Positions 1 through 12,700 of a stretch of DNA of 64,000 nt are shown here, piece by piece; the stretch's first letter is position 1; each line of letters starts with the position of its first letter. The translations under genes and the position numbers were made by a program. A model generated the notes under the pieces. It saw only the letters and a program-made list of their open reading frames with translations. It was not told where the DNA came from and ran no database searches. The DNA is taken from the NCBI GenBank assembly GCA_009760885.1, contig CM019693.1, forward strand, positions 2,298,300 to 2,362,299, written 5' to 3'. The stretch is from Achatina immaculata (taxonomy: Eukaryota > Mollusca > Gastropoda > Stylommatophora > Achatinidae).

Positions 1-19
1 ATTTCAGTCACCCAACTGT

Positions 20-255
20 AGAAATGGGTACCCAACTTTTTCTGGATCTCGGGATTGATTGATTGACTGATCTTTATTTCCAAGGGGTTAAGAATTGGGC
101 ATGCAGGCCCATCTGATGAGATGCAGGGAAGGAAAAGCAGCCAGGAATGATGCAGACCACATCACTCTCTAGTGTGCCAACAGGTCAAGTAAAATATGGG
201 CACTGACACCATATCCCTTAGATGCTTTCATGATATAACAGGACTGTCTTTACCT
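20..255 (+). repeat. SINE1 body fragment with a short nested repeat
   Basis: Bases from about 155 match the SINE1 body at 12594-12762 (GCAGCCAGGAATG..GACCACATCA, then GGGC.TGACACCATAT). At about 49-115 it is interrupted by a (GATT)n-headed piece reading AATTGGGCATGCAGGCCCATCT, repeat G, also seen at 35403, 52407, 55437 and 62750. An AATAAA on the minus strand (78-73) lies in that piece. Confidence 0.6.
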
Positions 256-637
256 TACCTATTAATATAGGACTGTGTTACAACAACAAAACACAACTGG
301 TGTTTGGTCTTTTTGATAAAATAACATGCTAGTGCAGCAATGACAGTTATAAATGACTGGCATTTGAAACAATAATCTGTATTTGCCAGTTGTTTTTTTT
401 TCCCCTTAATGTGCGACCCCCTGCCATTTCAGGCACTTAGGCATAAGCCTGTTATGCCTAACTGTATAGGCCTGTGTTCATTCATGAAACACGTGTTCTA
501 GTTTACTGGTCCTGGATGGGACAAGCTTCTCATTACAGTTAATGTAGATCTGTGGAATAATAATTTTGCATCCACCCTAACCAGGAAATGCTAGATTAAA
601 AATCAAGTTTGTAATGTGCTATGAAGTTTTACCAAGT
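256..637. other. 3' flank of the NB-ARC gene, no feature seen
   Basis: AT-rich single-copy-looking sequence. No AATAAA on the minus strand close to the stop codon, no repeat family recognised. Confidence 0.5.
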
Positions 638-788
638 TTACACACCTAAGAAAATCAAGACATTGGCTTCATAGATATCCCTTGTTATCTTTTCTTCCTT
701 CACCTGCAGTTTTGATATACCAAAAGTTTTTTCCAGGTCATGGACATCACTTTCAGAAAGAGTCACACTTTTACAAGCATTGAAACAC
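638..788 (-). CDS. Exon 7: C-terminal exon with stop
   Basis: Acceptor AATGTCTTCTAG in phase 2, completing ATG (Met498), then CFNACKSVTLSESDVHDLEK and on to a TAA at 640-638. It finishes the second TPR hairpin and adds a charged tail. A weak internal donor (CTTAG|gtgtgt) just before the stop leaves open that the gene continues off the window. Confidence 0.66.
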
Positions 789-3700
789 CTAGAAGACATT
801 AACAAATGATTAATGAAATTTTTTCTCATGCATATCATTGGTCACATACAAATTGCTTTATATGTACACAAAGTGTGCAAACAAAAAGATGTAGTCCCTA
901 CTGTAAAACTATGGAAAGTAACTTGACAATTAAGGAAACTGCAGGAAGAGCTAAAGGCAAATCTTGTTCATTCCATTTTTTTAAATCGACTCTGTGATGA
1001 ATAATGCTCTTTGGCAGTTTCCAACTTTTAATGGACTTCTTGTATTATGTAGTTAGTGCAACACTTTTAACAACATTAACTATATAATTGTAACTTTAAT
1101 TTTTCCAGAATTTCAAATGGTTGCAACTATTTGAGCATAACAACAGATGAAATGGGCCTTTTCACCGTTCCTGCATATCTTTATGTAGCCAATGTTATAT
1201 AATAATTTAACAGCCAAACAAAATATCATAGCAGGAAAAGGGTTAAAATAATATAAAAAGGAAAAAAAGAAAAAAAGCAAAAGTAAATTTAATAATCTTC
1301 AGTAATAAAATCTTACATCCGAGCCTCCTTGTATTTGCCTTGGCGGGTTAAGATGATAGCTTTCCGGCAAATGGCCCAGAGTAAGGCAAATGCAGGGCCA
1401 TTCTTTTGCAATTCTCTGATTGCAGAATCTAGGTAGTCTTCTGCCTGTTGCCAAGTTTCACCTTGAGATAAAAATGCACACTTTAAAAAAAAAAAAAAAA
1501 ATTTTCTTCCAGTCATAGGAATTTGAAAGACTGCCATTTTTTTCTGAAGCAAAGCAATTTATGTGTAATACATACTTTTTTTTATATTGTAATTAATTGC
1601 TGTTTGTGAAGATGGTTTATAAAATTTAGAATGACATCCAAGTCTTGTCTATTACAATTGTTTAAATTCATGAAACATTTACTCAGATGGCATATGCTTG
1701 TTCATGACTGCTTAAGAATGTTTTTACTAGTTTTCTTAGAAACCACATCTCAGCTGCTTCCACTACAGTTTTAATGATGTCCAGAACACGCAAGCCATGT
1801 CCACTGAGCATATGAAATTCATTACAGCATTTTCATGCTTATTTTTTTTATTATTATTTTTTATGTACAGAAGTGCATTACACCAGTGCTTTTCATTTTT
1901 CAGGAAAGTGTAATGTTGGGCTTATACCATCTTTATTCTCCATGATATATTTGCCATTTACACTAAAGTTATTAAATTGTCTAATTATTACTACTGTTCT
2001 CTTTAATAGGGGATGCCAAAGTTCTGGTAATGGCTCAGCTTTGCTTTACCTTTAGCAAGTGCTGCAGCAGAAGTTTTAGAATGTCCAAGAAGGGCTTTAA
2101 TCACCGCACGCTCACTACATGTGCCATAACTCCTGGCACAGTCATAGAGAGCTTGGTACATGTTGTGAGCTTCACTGCTGAAGCATCTCAGAATGATACC
2201 TCTTGAGGAGACAACTGCCTGCAGATTTAGAACCAAAAAACCTGGTACACCAACCCTCTTAATTAATTATCACATTCATCCAAATTTATGAGTATTTATT
2301 GGCATGCTCTGTGTGTGTGTGTGGGGAGTGCCTCTGTGTATGTATATGTATATATATATATATATATATATGTGTTATTCTCACCTTTATCTTTGACAGA
2401 ACAACATACAAAAATGGATAAAAAGTACATATTGACTTTTAAATATATTCACTACACCAAAAAAATAAGCGACCCAAAATCAGTTTTACATTTCCAAATG
2501 ATACATGAGTACAAGTATGTGAGGTTTTAACGATTATTGACATAATGAATGCCGTGACAATAAAATTTAACACGAGAAAAAACAAATGCATATCATAAAA
2601 ATGGTTGTTTATGATTTTTGACACAAAATGCAATGTCATGACTATGATGCAGACAGCCACCAACAAAAGGATGAAATAACTGAAAAAACAATCGTATCAC
2701 GCCCTGTACATCTAAGGGAAATCCAACATTTAGTACACAGAACTCTCAGTTCTATAACAACTACAGTCCTTATATCCCACTGCATGACAAGAATTAGAGT
2801 CACACAAAAAATATATAAAAAAAAATTGTGACTCCTGTAACCACACCATAAATAATTTCCTTCTACTTAAAATTACAGTATATAAGATTTTACATTTCCT
2901 GTGCACTTAAGAACTATAGGAACCAAAGACAAATAATGACCGCTGCTTGGGGAGCTCCCTGAATGATTAATGATTTACTCTGAAAACACACACAAAAAAT
3001 GCTTACTTTAGTTCCCTTAAACACACAACATTTAACACACCATGAATCGGCTGAGACGTTGGGATCATCGCCAGGAATTTGACACCACGAATGACAGCAC
3101 AGGACTTTCTTATCTTATTTCTTATATCCTTCCCATGCTGTTAAACGTCACATAGGGCTCGCAAGGTAGTTCGCCAATTTTTCCTATTTTCGGCGAGCTC
3201 TTCAACTTCATCAAGGAATTTTATGCCTATTAATTTGGCCTCTCTTATCAATGTCCTCTTCAGAGTTTCACGTGGTCTGACTCTTTTTCTTTGGCCCGTT
3301 ATGTTCCACTTGATAGCTTGTTTTGGACTTCTCTGATCGTTTCTTCTCCTCACGTGACCAACATATGTCCATCTCCTTTTCCTGATCACCCATGAGACTA
3401 GTTGTTGTCAGTCATCTGTCTTATCTCTGCATTGTTCTTGAATTCGTTCCACTTGATGATGAGTATTTTCGTTAAGCATTTGTTTTCAAAAGAGTCTAAT
3501 TTCTTGTCTATTTCTTTAGCTGTTTTCCAGCTTTCGCATGCATAAATGAGGATTGATATTACATTTTAATTGAATAGTCTTAACTTGGTTTTTGTGCTTA
3601 TAACTTTTGAATGCTATATGTTCTCAAGATTCTTGAAGATTAATGCTGCTTTTGCAGTTCTACTTCTAACTTCCTTTCTGGTGTCACCTTCCTGGTCTCT

Positions 3701-6700
3701 GTAGGTGCCAAGGTATGCAAACTGATTGACTTCTCCAACATCTGTCCCTTCTACATGTATTTTTCCATTTTGATTAATGGGAATTTTCATTATTTTTGTT
3801 TTGTCTTTGTTAATTTCAAGTCCTATTTTGCTAGCCAGTGAAGACAGGATATCTGTTTTTCTTCCATGGAATTCACATTGTTACTAATAAGAGTTAAGTC
3901 ATCAGTAAAATCAAGATCTTCTAGTTAGGTCCCACGTACCCAGTCAATACCTGTGTTATTTTATCATTATGAAGTCTATTGCAATTCCAAAAGGCAAAGG
4001 AGACACATACATCCTTGTTTCATGCCTGTTTCAATCTGGAACCATTCACTTATCCCTTCTTCTGTTTTTACTGCACAAACAAATCCATTGTAGAAGTCCT
4101 TAATGATGTTGACAATTTTAGATGGTATTCCACAATGAATCTCTGTGTATAGTATCAAATGCCTTTTTAAAGTCTATGAAATTCAGTATTAATGGTTTCT
4201 GCTTTTCAATATGTCCTTGAAGTATTATTCTTAGAGTAAAGATCTGGTCGAGACAGCTTTTCCCCTTTCAAAATCCTGCTTGGTCTTCTCTCATTGCAGT
4301 ATCCACTATATCTTGAAGTCTATTCAAAATGACTTTGCAAAATACTTTTGACACAACTGATATTATACTCTTCTCTAATTGTTATAGTCACTAATGTTGC
4401 CTTTTTTCAGTATTTTAACAATGATTCCTTTTTTCCATTTAGAAGGGATCTTTTCTTCTTTCCAAATCTTATTAAACATTCTCTGTAATTGTTTCATGTT
4501 GTCACTATTGATAGCTTTTAACTTTTCGGGTGTTATTTCAACTTCACCTGCAGCATTGTTGTTAGCCATTAAATTCACTGCTGTTTCAATTTCATTCAAT
4601 GTACTTTCATATAGGTTGACATTTAGTTGTGAGGCTGGTAAGTCGGTTTCAAGGTTTAACAATTTTTTTTGGGTGTGGTCGATTAAGTACTTCTTGGAAG
4701 TGTTCAGCCCATCTTTGCTTTTGGTCTTAGTTAGGGTTCCAGTTTTGCTAAGGATTGGTCTTTCTTTAGATGTAATAGTACTTGTTAGCTTCTTTTGTAT
4801 GTTATATAAAGTTTTGCTGTCTCCTGTTTTTTGCTGCTTTCTCTGCCTCCATCGCCATATTGTCTATGTATTCTCTTTTATCCCGTCTAGCTGAAGTTTT
4901 TACTTTATTGTCTATTTCTGTGTATGTTGCTTTCACCTGATCTTTTCCATGATCTTGTCTTTACATTCAACATGTCTAATTTGGCTGCTTGTCTTTCATG
5001 TATGTACTTCCATGTGTTTTCTGATATCCATGATTTTCTATTTGGTTTTCTCAGTCCAGCGCTTGCTTTTGCCGCTGTTGTATAAGAATTCCATAATTCA
5101 TCTATATCTATCTTCTCTACTTCACTGAGTGTTATGGAATGATTGGCAAGTTCATGATTGAAATTACTATTTGTATTCTCTTCTTGCAGGCTGTGGCTGT
5201 TTATCTTTCTGTGCACTGATTTCTTGTGTTGGCTTTTCAGTTTTAGTTTTATTTTCCCTATACACAGACTGTGATTAATGTTGACATCTGCACCCCTATA
5301 AGCCCTTACATCTATCAGAGATGTTCTGTATTGCTTTCTAATACAAAAATGATCTATCTGTTTTCTAGTTCTATCATCTGGAGATATCCAGACAACGTGG
5401 ATATCTCCAGCACAAGACTGCACTTGTTTATTTACTTACATTACTTCACAAACATTATCGAGTATCATATCCTAGAACAAGACTTCCAGAAGAACGAAAG
5501 AAAACGCTTCCCTACACAGAGATCAGGACACCTCCTGACCAGTGAATCGTTCAGTTTGACCCCATACCCAAGCCACATGTGTGTGTGTATGTGTGGAAGG
5601 GGGGGTAGAGATTAAAAATGCTGCTGCGGAAATGAAATAAGCTATCTCCTTTTCTTACTCTCCTCCTACCTTCCCCTACAAAAGGGAGGTTCACGTGAAA
5701 GTAGTAACTATAAATAAAAGTTTTGTTTCATACTTCCAATTTTAAAGATGCGCTGACTGGCCCAAGTTATTCTGCTTCCATTTCACACTCAACTCCTGTG
5801 TACACCGGTAAATGTACGTCAGCTTTTGTCAAGTACAAATTTTTCAAATATCACACAGCTGCCGTTAGAAAAACACCCACGCAAGCACGCACGCGCGCAC
5901 GCACGCACACACACGCGCGCGCGCACACACTCACACAGGAGCCTCCGAGAGTTGTTTTTTTTTTAAGGAGTTGCAAAATTATTCTCTTCCGCCACTGCGT
6001 CCTAATTTACCTATTGATTGGACATTCAGTTTTCACCCAATACGGGCTTTCCTTTGAAACAGGAATCCCACCAGTTTCACACTCCCTCCTCCACCACCAC
6101 ATCCTCCTCCCCACCCCCCACCCCAATTGGAAGCCATTTAAGGCCTACAAGCGATGCACCAGCCGGACACTCCCTCTCCCCTCCCTCTCTCTATCTCTCA
6201 CACACACAATTTACTGCACGCACCATATTCTCTATAATTTATGAAACGAGGTCAGCTGCCAACTCTCCAACTGAAAAATTAAAACAAGTGTGCACTGATT
6301 TTTGACACAGACCATAGTGCCCTCTCGTGTCTACTAATGACTCAGAAGGTTGGTCAGTCAGCCAGTCCTTTGCATGTTCGTTGCGGAACTTTGCCTCCCT
6401 CACAGCTCTCCTGTTGGCCTCTCGGTTGTAAGCAAGATGCCGTGCTGCTGATGCGTCCATTCGCAGATAATCAATGATGTCTTGCAGCCATCTTCACCTT
6501 GGTCTCCCTCTTCCCAGTACGTAACCTTCCAATACACATTTCTCTAAATTCTCTTGACGTTTAATATACTCACAATATTTATGTTTTCTCTGTTTAATCT
6601 TCCTTACTAGCCAACCTTGTTCAGTATTCTTGTAGTATGAATATATTTGTTCGTTATGTGTGTGTGTGTGTCTGTCCATGATATTTGAATGACTCATCTG

Positions 6701-9700
6701 TAGTATTTTACATTCAAAGGTATTATGTGTATCTCATCTGTTTTGTTAAGTGTCCAGGTCTCACAGGTATATGTTGTGATGGGAAAGATGCATGCCCTTA
6801 AAAATCTTTTTTTTTTTTTTAGTTCTGCCTGTTCCTCTCCGTAGCTTCTTTAGTTGTTTTACTTTCTGAAGAGCAATAGATGTCCTCCTTGTAATTTCCC
6901 TCATTGTATCTCCATTATTAGTTAGTAATGATCCAAGATGTTCAAAACTCTCCACCTCTTCCAGTGTTCCTCATTGATATATATTTCAGCTGCTTTATTT
7001 ATTTTATTATTTGTCATCAATTTAATTTTCTTTCAATCAATCAGCCAAATGCCGTGGCGTAGGCGATCATTTCTCTCCACAATTTCCTGTCTTTAGACTT
7101 GATTATGAGATCCGCCGGTGACTTTCTTCCTACCCACACTGACAGCCCATCCAGTAACTGCTCTCTCTCTCTGTCTTCCTCTTTGCGTTAAGATAAAGGT
7201 TTGCTCTTAATTGTTTTTACGGACTGACATAATTAGTTTTTCCATTCCTTTTTGTGTTGTGGACAATAATACTGTGTCATTAGCATATCTAATCTCTGAT
7301 ATTTCATAACCTCCAGTTGTTATGGCATCGTAACATTTTTTGTCTACATCTTCTCTAACGTTCTTCATTATGTTTTCAGTATACAAGTTAAATAAGTAAG
7401 GCGACAGTGTGCAACATGACGGACCCTTTGTTTTATGTCAAACCATGTTCTTTTTTCACCATTTATTCTTATTGCTGCCTGCTGGCCTAGATTTAGCAGT
7501 GATACGACAGGTGAGTGATAAGTTCACGGCTTAAGGTACAAATACTTGAAAGACACAGTTGATATTAGGTGCATTTGTAGATCAGGTTAATGTAAGTTTA
7601 AACATCAAGTTTCAAGAAATTAACTGCAACTACTTTTTTTACAGGCTACTGAAGTGGTAAGGGTGGCAGAAATTGAGAAAATGGATAAAATTTCTCATCG
7701 AGCAGTCATTCGCTACTTCGGCATCAAGGGCATATCATCAAAGGAGATCCAAGAGGATATGGTGGAGACTAGGGGAGAGTGCCCCTTCTTACAGCACATT
7801 GAAGAAATGGGCAGTTCAGTTCAAACATGGAAGGGAGAGTCTGGAAGATGCTCCCCATCCAGGAAGACCAAGAACGGTAATCACCGATGAAACCACCGGC
7901 AGCATCAATGACATGATAATGGAAGATCAACGACTAACTGAGCGGTACATTGCTACTGAGTTGGGCATCTCCCAGGAACGTGTTCATGCCATTATTCACA
8001 ATGATCTTCAAATGACAAAGGTCTCTGCTCGATGGGTCCCGAAACTTCTTGGAGCTGATCACAAACAACAGCGTCTCAACATGTCAAGAGACAATCTTGG
8101 CCATTTTTCTGCAGATCCTGAAAAGTTTATTCAGCAATTTGTGACTATGAATGAGACTTGGGTATGAACCCATTTTCAACCAAAAACCAAAGAACAGTCA
8201 AAGCAGTAGAAACATCATGGATCCCCACCTCCAAAGAAAGCAAGGGTGGCTCTGTCTGCAGGCAAAGTGATAGCTTCCATCTTTTGGGATTCAGAAGGTG
8301 TGCTACTGGTAGACTATCTTCAAAAGGGCAAAACAGTCACTGGTGCCTATTACGTTGTGAAGCAAGTGTGGTTCAAATTGAAGGAATAGCGTTGAGGGAA
8401 ATTGACGAGAGGAGTCATCTTTTCGCAAGACAATGCTTCAGTTCACAAGTCGGCGGTGGCAATGGCTGTCATTCATGAATGCGGCTTCCAGCTTCTTGAA
8501 CATCCTCCTTATTCCCCAGATTTGGCCCCTTCGGACTATTACCTGTTTACCAAATTCAAAAAAGCGCTCAGTGGTCACAAATTTGCTTCAGATGATGACG
8601 TCATTCATGCTGTAGACCACTTTCTACTGGCACAAGATGCTGACTTTTACAAGGAAGGGGTCCGTAAGCTCCACGATCATTGGACTAAGTGCATAAACTT
8701 GCAAGGGCACTATGTTGAGAAATAACCCAAAAATGCTGTCCACAAATAATCCGCTGTACCTCAGGCCGAGAACTTATCAATCACCCCTCGTATTAATTGT
8801 ATAACATGTGTTGGAAATCCCATTTTACCATTATTTCCCAAAGTTTCTGGTGTTTTACACAGTTAAATGCCTTTGAATAGTCTATAAAAGATAAATATAG
8901 ATTCACATTAAATTCTTTGCATTTCTCTGTTATTAATCTCATGTTGAAAATATTATTTTAATTTGTTCCTCTTCTTTATCTTAAACGAGCTTGGACCGTA
9001 TTGATTTCTCCTTCTATTTTCTTTAGAAGTCTACTCATTATGATTTTTAATAGAATTTTACTGACATGACTAATCAGGGCAACAGTTCTGTAGTTTGTGC
9101 ATAATTTCAAATTACCCTTTTCCCACCATGATATGAATACAGTTCTTTCCATTCTTTTGGCCAAATACCTGAATGCCATATCTTTTTACATAGCGCATGA
9201 TAGATTGTTGCACATTCGTTTCCTCCTGTCTTAATGAGTTCAGCTGTTATCTCATCACATCCTGGTGATTTACCATTTTTCAGACTCTTTATTGCCCATA
9301 AAACTTCTTCTATTGTCGGTTAAGGTTCTTTCTCCTCCAATAATAATTCACACTTTTGATTCGCCTTCACAGTCAGTTGTATCATACATTCCTCTGCAAT
9401 ATTCCTTCCATCTTTCTAGAATTTCCTCTATCTCTGTCAAGGTCTTCCCCCATCTCGTCACAAATTACATTTAGTTTAGGTGTGACACTTCTCGTCAATG
9501 TCTTAATTTCCTTAAACATTTCACTATCTCTTCCACGCTTCTGATGTCCGTCTACTCTTTCACAGCAGGTCGGAGGTTATGTTTTTATTAAAGATGAGAT
9601 AATCATTGGACTCACCCTAAGAAACGTTTTATAAGTATTCTGATTACAGTTCAGTGCCATCTCGATCATTTGACGGATGTGAGGCCACTCTTCTGCTAAA

Positions 9701-12700
9701 CTTCCATATACCAGCGTTTTATTGCCGTCCTTTCTCATGTTCGTCTCTACAGTACTTAGGAAACGACATAGAAAGTCAGTGTATCTGAGAATAAAACAGA
9801 TTTAGTAAGCGTTACTGGTGAGCCTGAAACAAGTAAATGACGGTCGTTATGAAACGGTGAAAGAGACTGATCAGAACGTGTACATGAAAATGACCGTGAC
9901 TCGAACCTCGGACTCGAGACTCGAGTAACTCTAACAACCATGCAAAATGGCCAGGTTGATGGTGCGTTATCTTCTCGCTGCTACCGGAGTCCGGGATTTG
10001 TGTCCAGTCACTCTCTTGTTACTATTTGTTTTCTTTCTCTCATATATAAACCACATTATATACTATTTGTAGGCTAATCATAAATACTTCACTCTAAGAC
10101 ATTATTATGCGCAAGTCTCGTTGTTTTCAACTTCGTAAAAATTGTGCTTGAGAATTTAATTCTTCCACACCAAAACAGCAGTAGCAGTATTGGTAGATCC
10201 TGAATACCTATGGTGAAACAATGCTCGGAGCGATATTTAGGAAAAGTCTAAATAAAATGAAAAGTAGCACATTTCTAACCCAGCCCATATTTTTAAACTA
10301 CAGAATAACCTCCTTCCAGTATGTTTTTTTAGTACCAAAATTTCAATTTATTCCGGCAGGGCATGGAAATTAAGTGAGGAGTAAAAAGGTTAAGGAGCGG
10401 TCCTTGCTTACTTGTGACCTAATTTGGCGCAAGGCTTCCAAGATCTTCAGTTCAAACACTTCCAAGATCTTCTGTTCAAACATTTCCAGGATCTTCACTT
10501 CAAATACTTCCAAGATCTTCTGTTCAAACATTTCCAGGATCTTCACTTCAAACACTTGCAAGATATTCTGTTCAAACATTTCTAGGATCTTCACTTCAAA
10601 CACTTCCAAGATCTTCAGTTCAAACATTCCAGGATCTTCAGTTCAAACGTTTTCAGGATCTTCATTTCAAACACCGTTTGGGAAGAACTCCGAACTGAAT
10701 ATCATCAGGTTGTCTAATATTTATGATGGTCTTCTGGATCCTGCTCAAAAGGGTGGCCTCGATTTAGAACCACATCTAGCAAATATATGAAACTGAAGCT
10801 TCAGACTTGAAGATTCAAATAAAATATTCAAATTAAGCTGACGATTGATTCAGTCAGTCAGTCAGTCATTTGCATGTCCCTTGCGGCTCTCCTGTAGGCC
10901 TCTCAGTTGTAAGCAAGATGCCCTGTTGCTGATGCGTCCATTCGCAGATAATCAACGATGTCTTCCAGTCATCTTCGCCTTGGTCTTCCTCTCTTTCTTT
11001 TCCCCATTATGTACCTTTCCAACATTGCCTCCTCTAAATTCTCATGACGTTTAATATGTCCAAAATATTTAAATTTTCTCTGTTTAATCTACGCTGACGA
11101 TTACGGACATAAAAAACAAATGAAGCTGCTGCAGTGAATTCACGAGTTTTAGTTGGAAATGAACACTCTGGAATGTCCCATACACGAAAAAAAGGAAACA
11201 TTTTAAAACTTTTGCAAGCGTATCATACTCATTACAGCGGTCATCATTTAAATACGTTCCGGGTTGACTGAATGTTCTTCCTCCCAAGCTATTCAATCAT
11301 CTTTATCACTGGAAATACCTCGACACTTTTCCAGATTAATTTTTTTTTCTTTAATCTGCAATGATAATCTTTAAAAAAATATTCATGAACTTAAATCATG
11401 TTGTGTATCAAATAAAAAAAACCTTCTTTTGCCATCTTTCATTCATTATTCTACCTATTACAACATCTACCTATTACAACATCTATCTATTACAACATCT
11501 ACCTATTACAATATCTACCTATTACTGGAATGGTCGTACCACTCCCCTTGAAGTACCATGCGGTTGTGACGTCGGCACAGCAAACTGTAGTACACAACGA
11601 GGGGATGAACAGCTAAACGAGTGCTTTCTGGTACAGTCCATATAATGTAGTTCTGCTGAAGACGCTTCATCAGCCTGGTCCATTTCACTCTGCCTTCGCC
11701 AGCAGCAACAGATTCCAGGTGAGCTAAAAGGAATATAAACTGATCTGTCAATGCTGGTAGCAGCCCACAGTTCTGTATTGAGAGATGATGTTCTTTGCGA
11801 CCTATGCAGTGAAGACTGAGAGCGGGTTACAGCGGCTAATTTTTGTTTTCAGTCCCGGGGTGGAATAAAAAAAAAGTAGGGGACGTGCAATGCTTCACTG
11901 ACAGATCCCACCGTCGTGGTAACTATGGCGATCCCTGGCCTGTTAGCCAGACTGGGCCTGTTACTAGGGGGAATAGCAACGGAGAGGTGGGACAGGGTCC
12001 TGGTCAGCTGTGGTTCGCCAACCCTGACGCTATGGGTCATCGATTGCCAGAACGGACAGCGTCTTCACCTCTTTAAGCAGTATATAAAAGGAGACAAATC
12101 AAAGACTTATCTTATATATCTTATCTTATATCCTTCCCGTGCCGTTAAACGTCACATAGGGCTCGCAAAGTAGTTAGCCAATTTTTCCTGTCTTCGGCGA
12201 GTCTTTCAACCTGATCAAAGGATTTTATGCCTGTTAATTTGGCCTCTCTTAATAATGTCCTCTTCAGAGTTTCACGCGGTCTGTCTCTTTTTCTTCGGCC
12301 TGTTGTGTTCCACTTGATAGCTTGTTTTGGGATTCTCTGATCATTTCTTCTCATCAAGTGACCAACATATGTCCATCTCCTTTTCCTGATCACCCATGAG
12401 ACTGGTTGTTGTTCAGTCATCTGTCTTATCTCTGCATTGTTCTTGAATTCATTCCACTTGATGCCGAGTATTTTCCTTAGGCATTTGTTTTCAAAAGAGT
12501 CTAATTCTAGAGCCCATTTCTAATCATAGACTAAAAGAGTTTGTTTTTTTTAGTAAGTACATTTTTACAACTTTTATTTAAGTACAGTTCAGTACGACCC
12601 CGGGGTTCACCCAAGGTATCTGGGAAGGTAAAGCGGCCAGGCGTGATACTGACCACATCACACTTTCATGTGCCGAAGGTCATAGAAAATACGGGCCTAA

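Larger units (their letters stand above)
7503..8792 (+). mobile_element. mariner transposon with both TIRs and TA duplication
   Basis: A 1290-bp unit including the duplicated TA. The left end 7503-7540 and the reverse complement of 8755-8792 agree at 32 of 38 positions. The transposase reads in one direction between them. Removing the unit leaves a LINE A sequence that continues without loss (..CAATTAA-TA-TCACTGCT..), so the empty site is recoverable from the neighbour copy at about 61117. Confidence 0.93.
6346..9567 (-). mobile_element. LINE family A copy split by a mariner
   Basis: Two minus-strand halves, 9567-8793 and 7502-6346, are colinear with the plus-strand copy at 59400-62100. They include RT pieces such as KGNLKLCTNYRTVALISHVS (about 9110), the palm region around the YADD motif (about 7290), MESFEHLGSLLTNNGD (6955) and the C-terminal segment near 6600-6380. 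The 3' end carries a GTCAGTCAGCCAG-type tail at about 6346-6366. A 1.29-kb mariner interrupts it at a TA. Many stops; not functional. Confidence 0.85.

Noticed and set aside
4394..4894. 166-codon plus-strand ORF with hydrophobic segments
   Set aside because: Antisense to the LINE B coding region; the minus strand shows RT-linker motifs.
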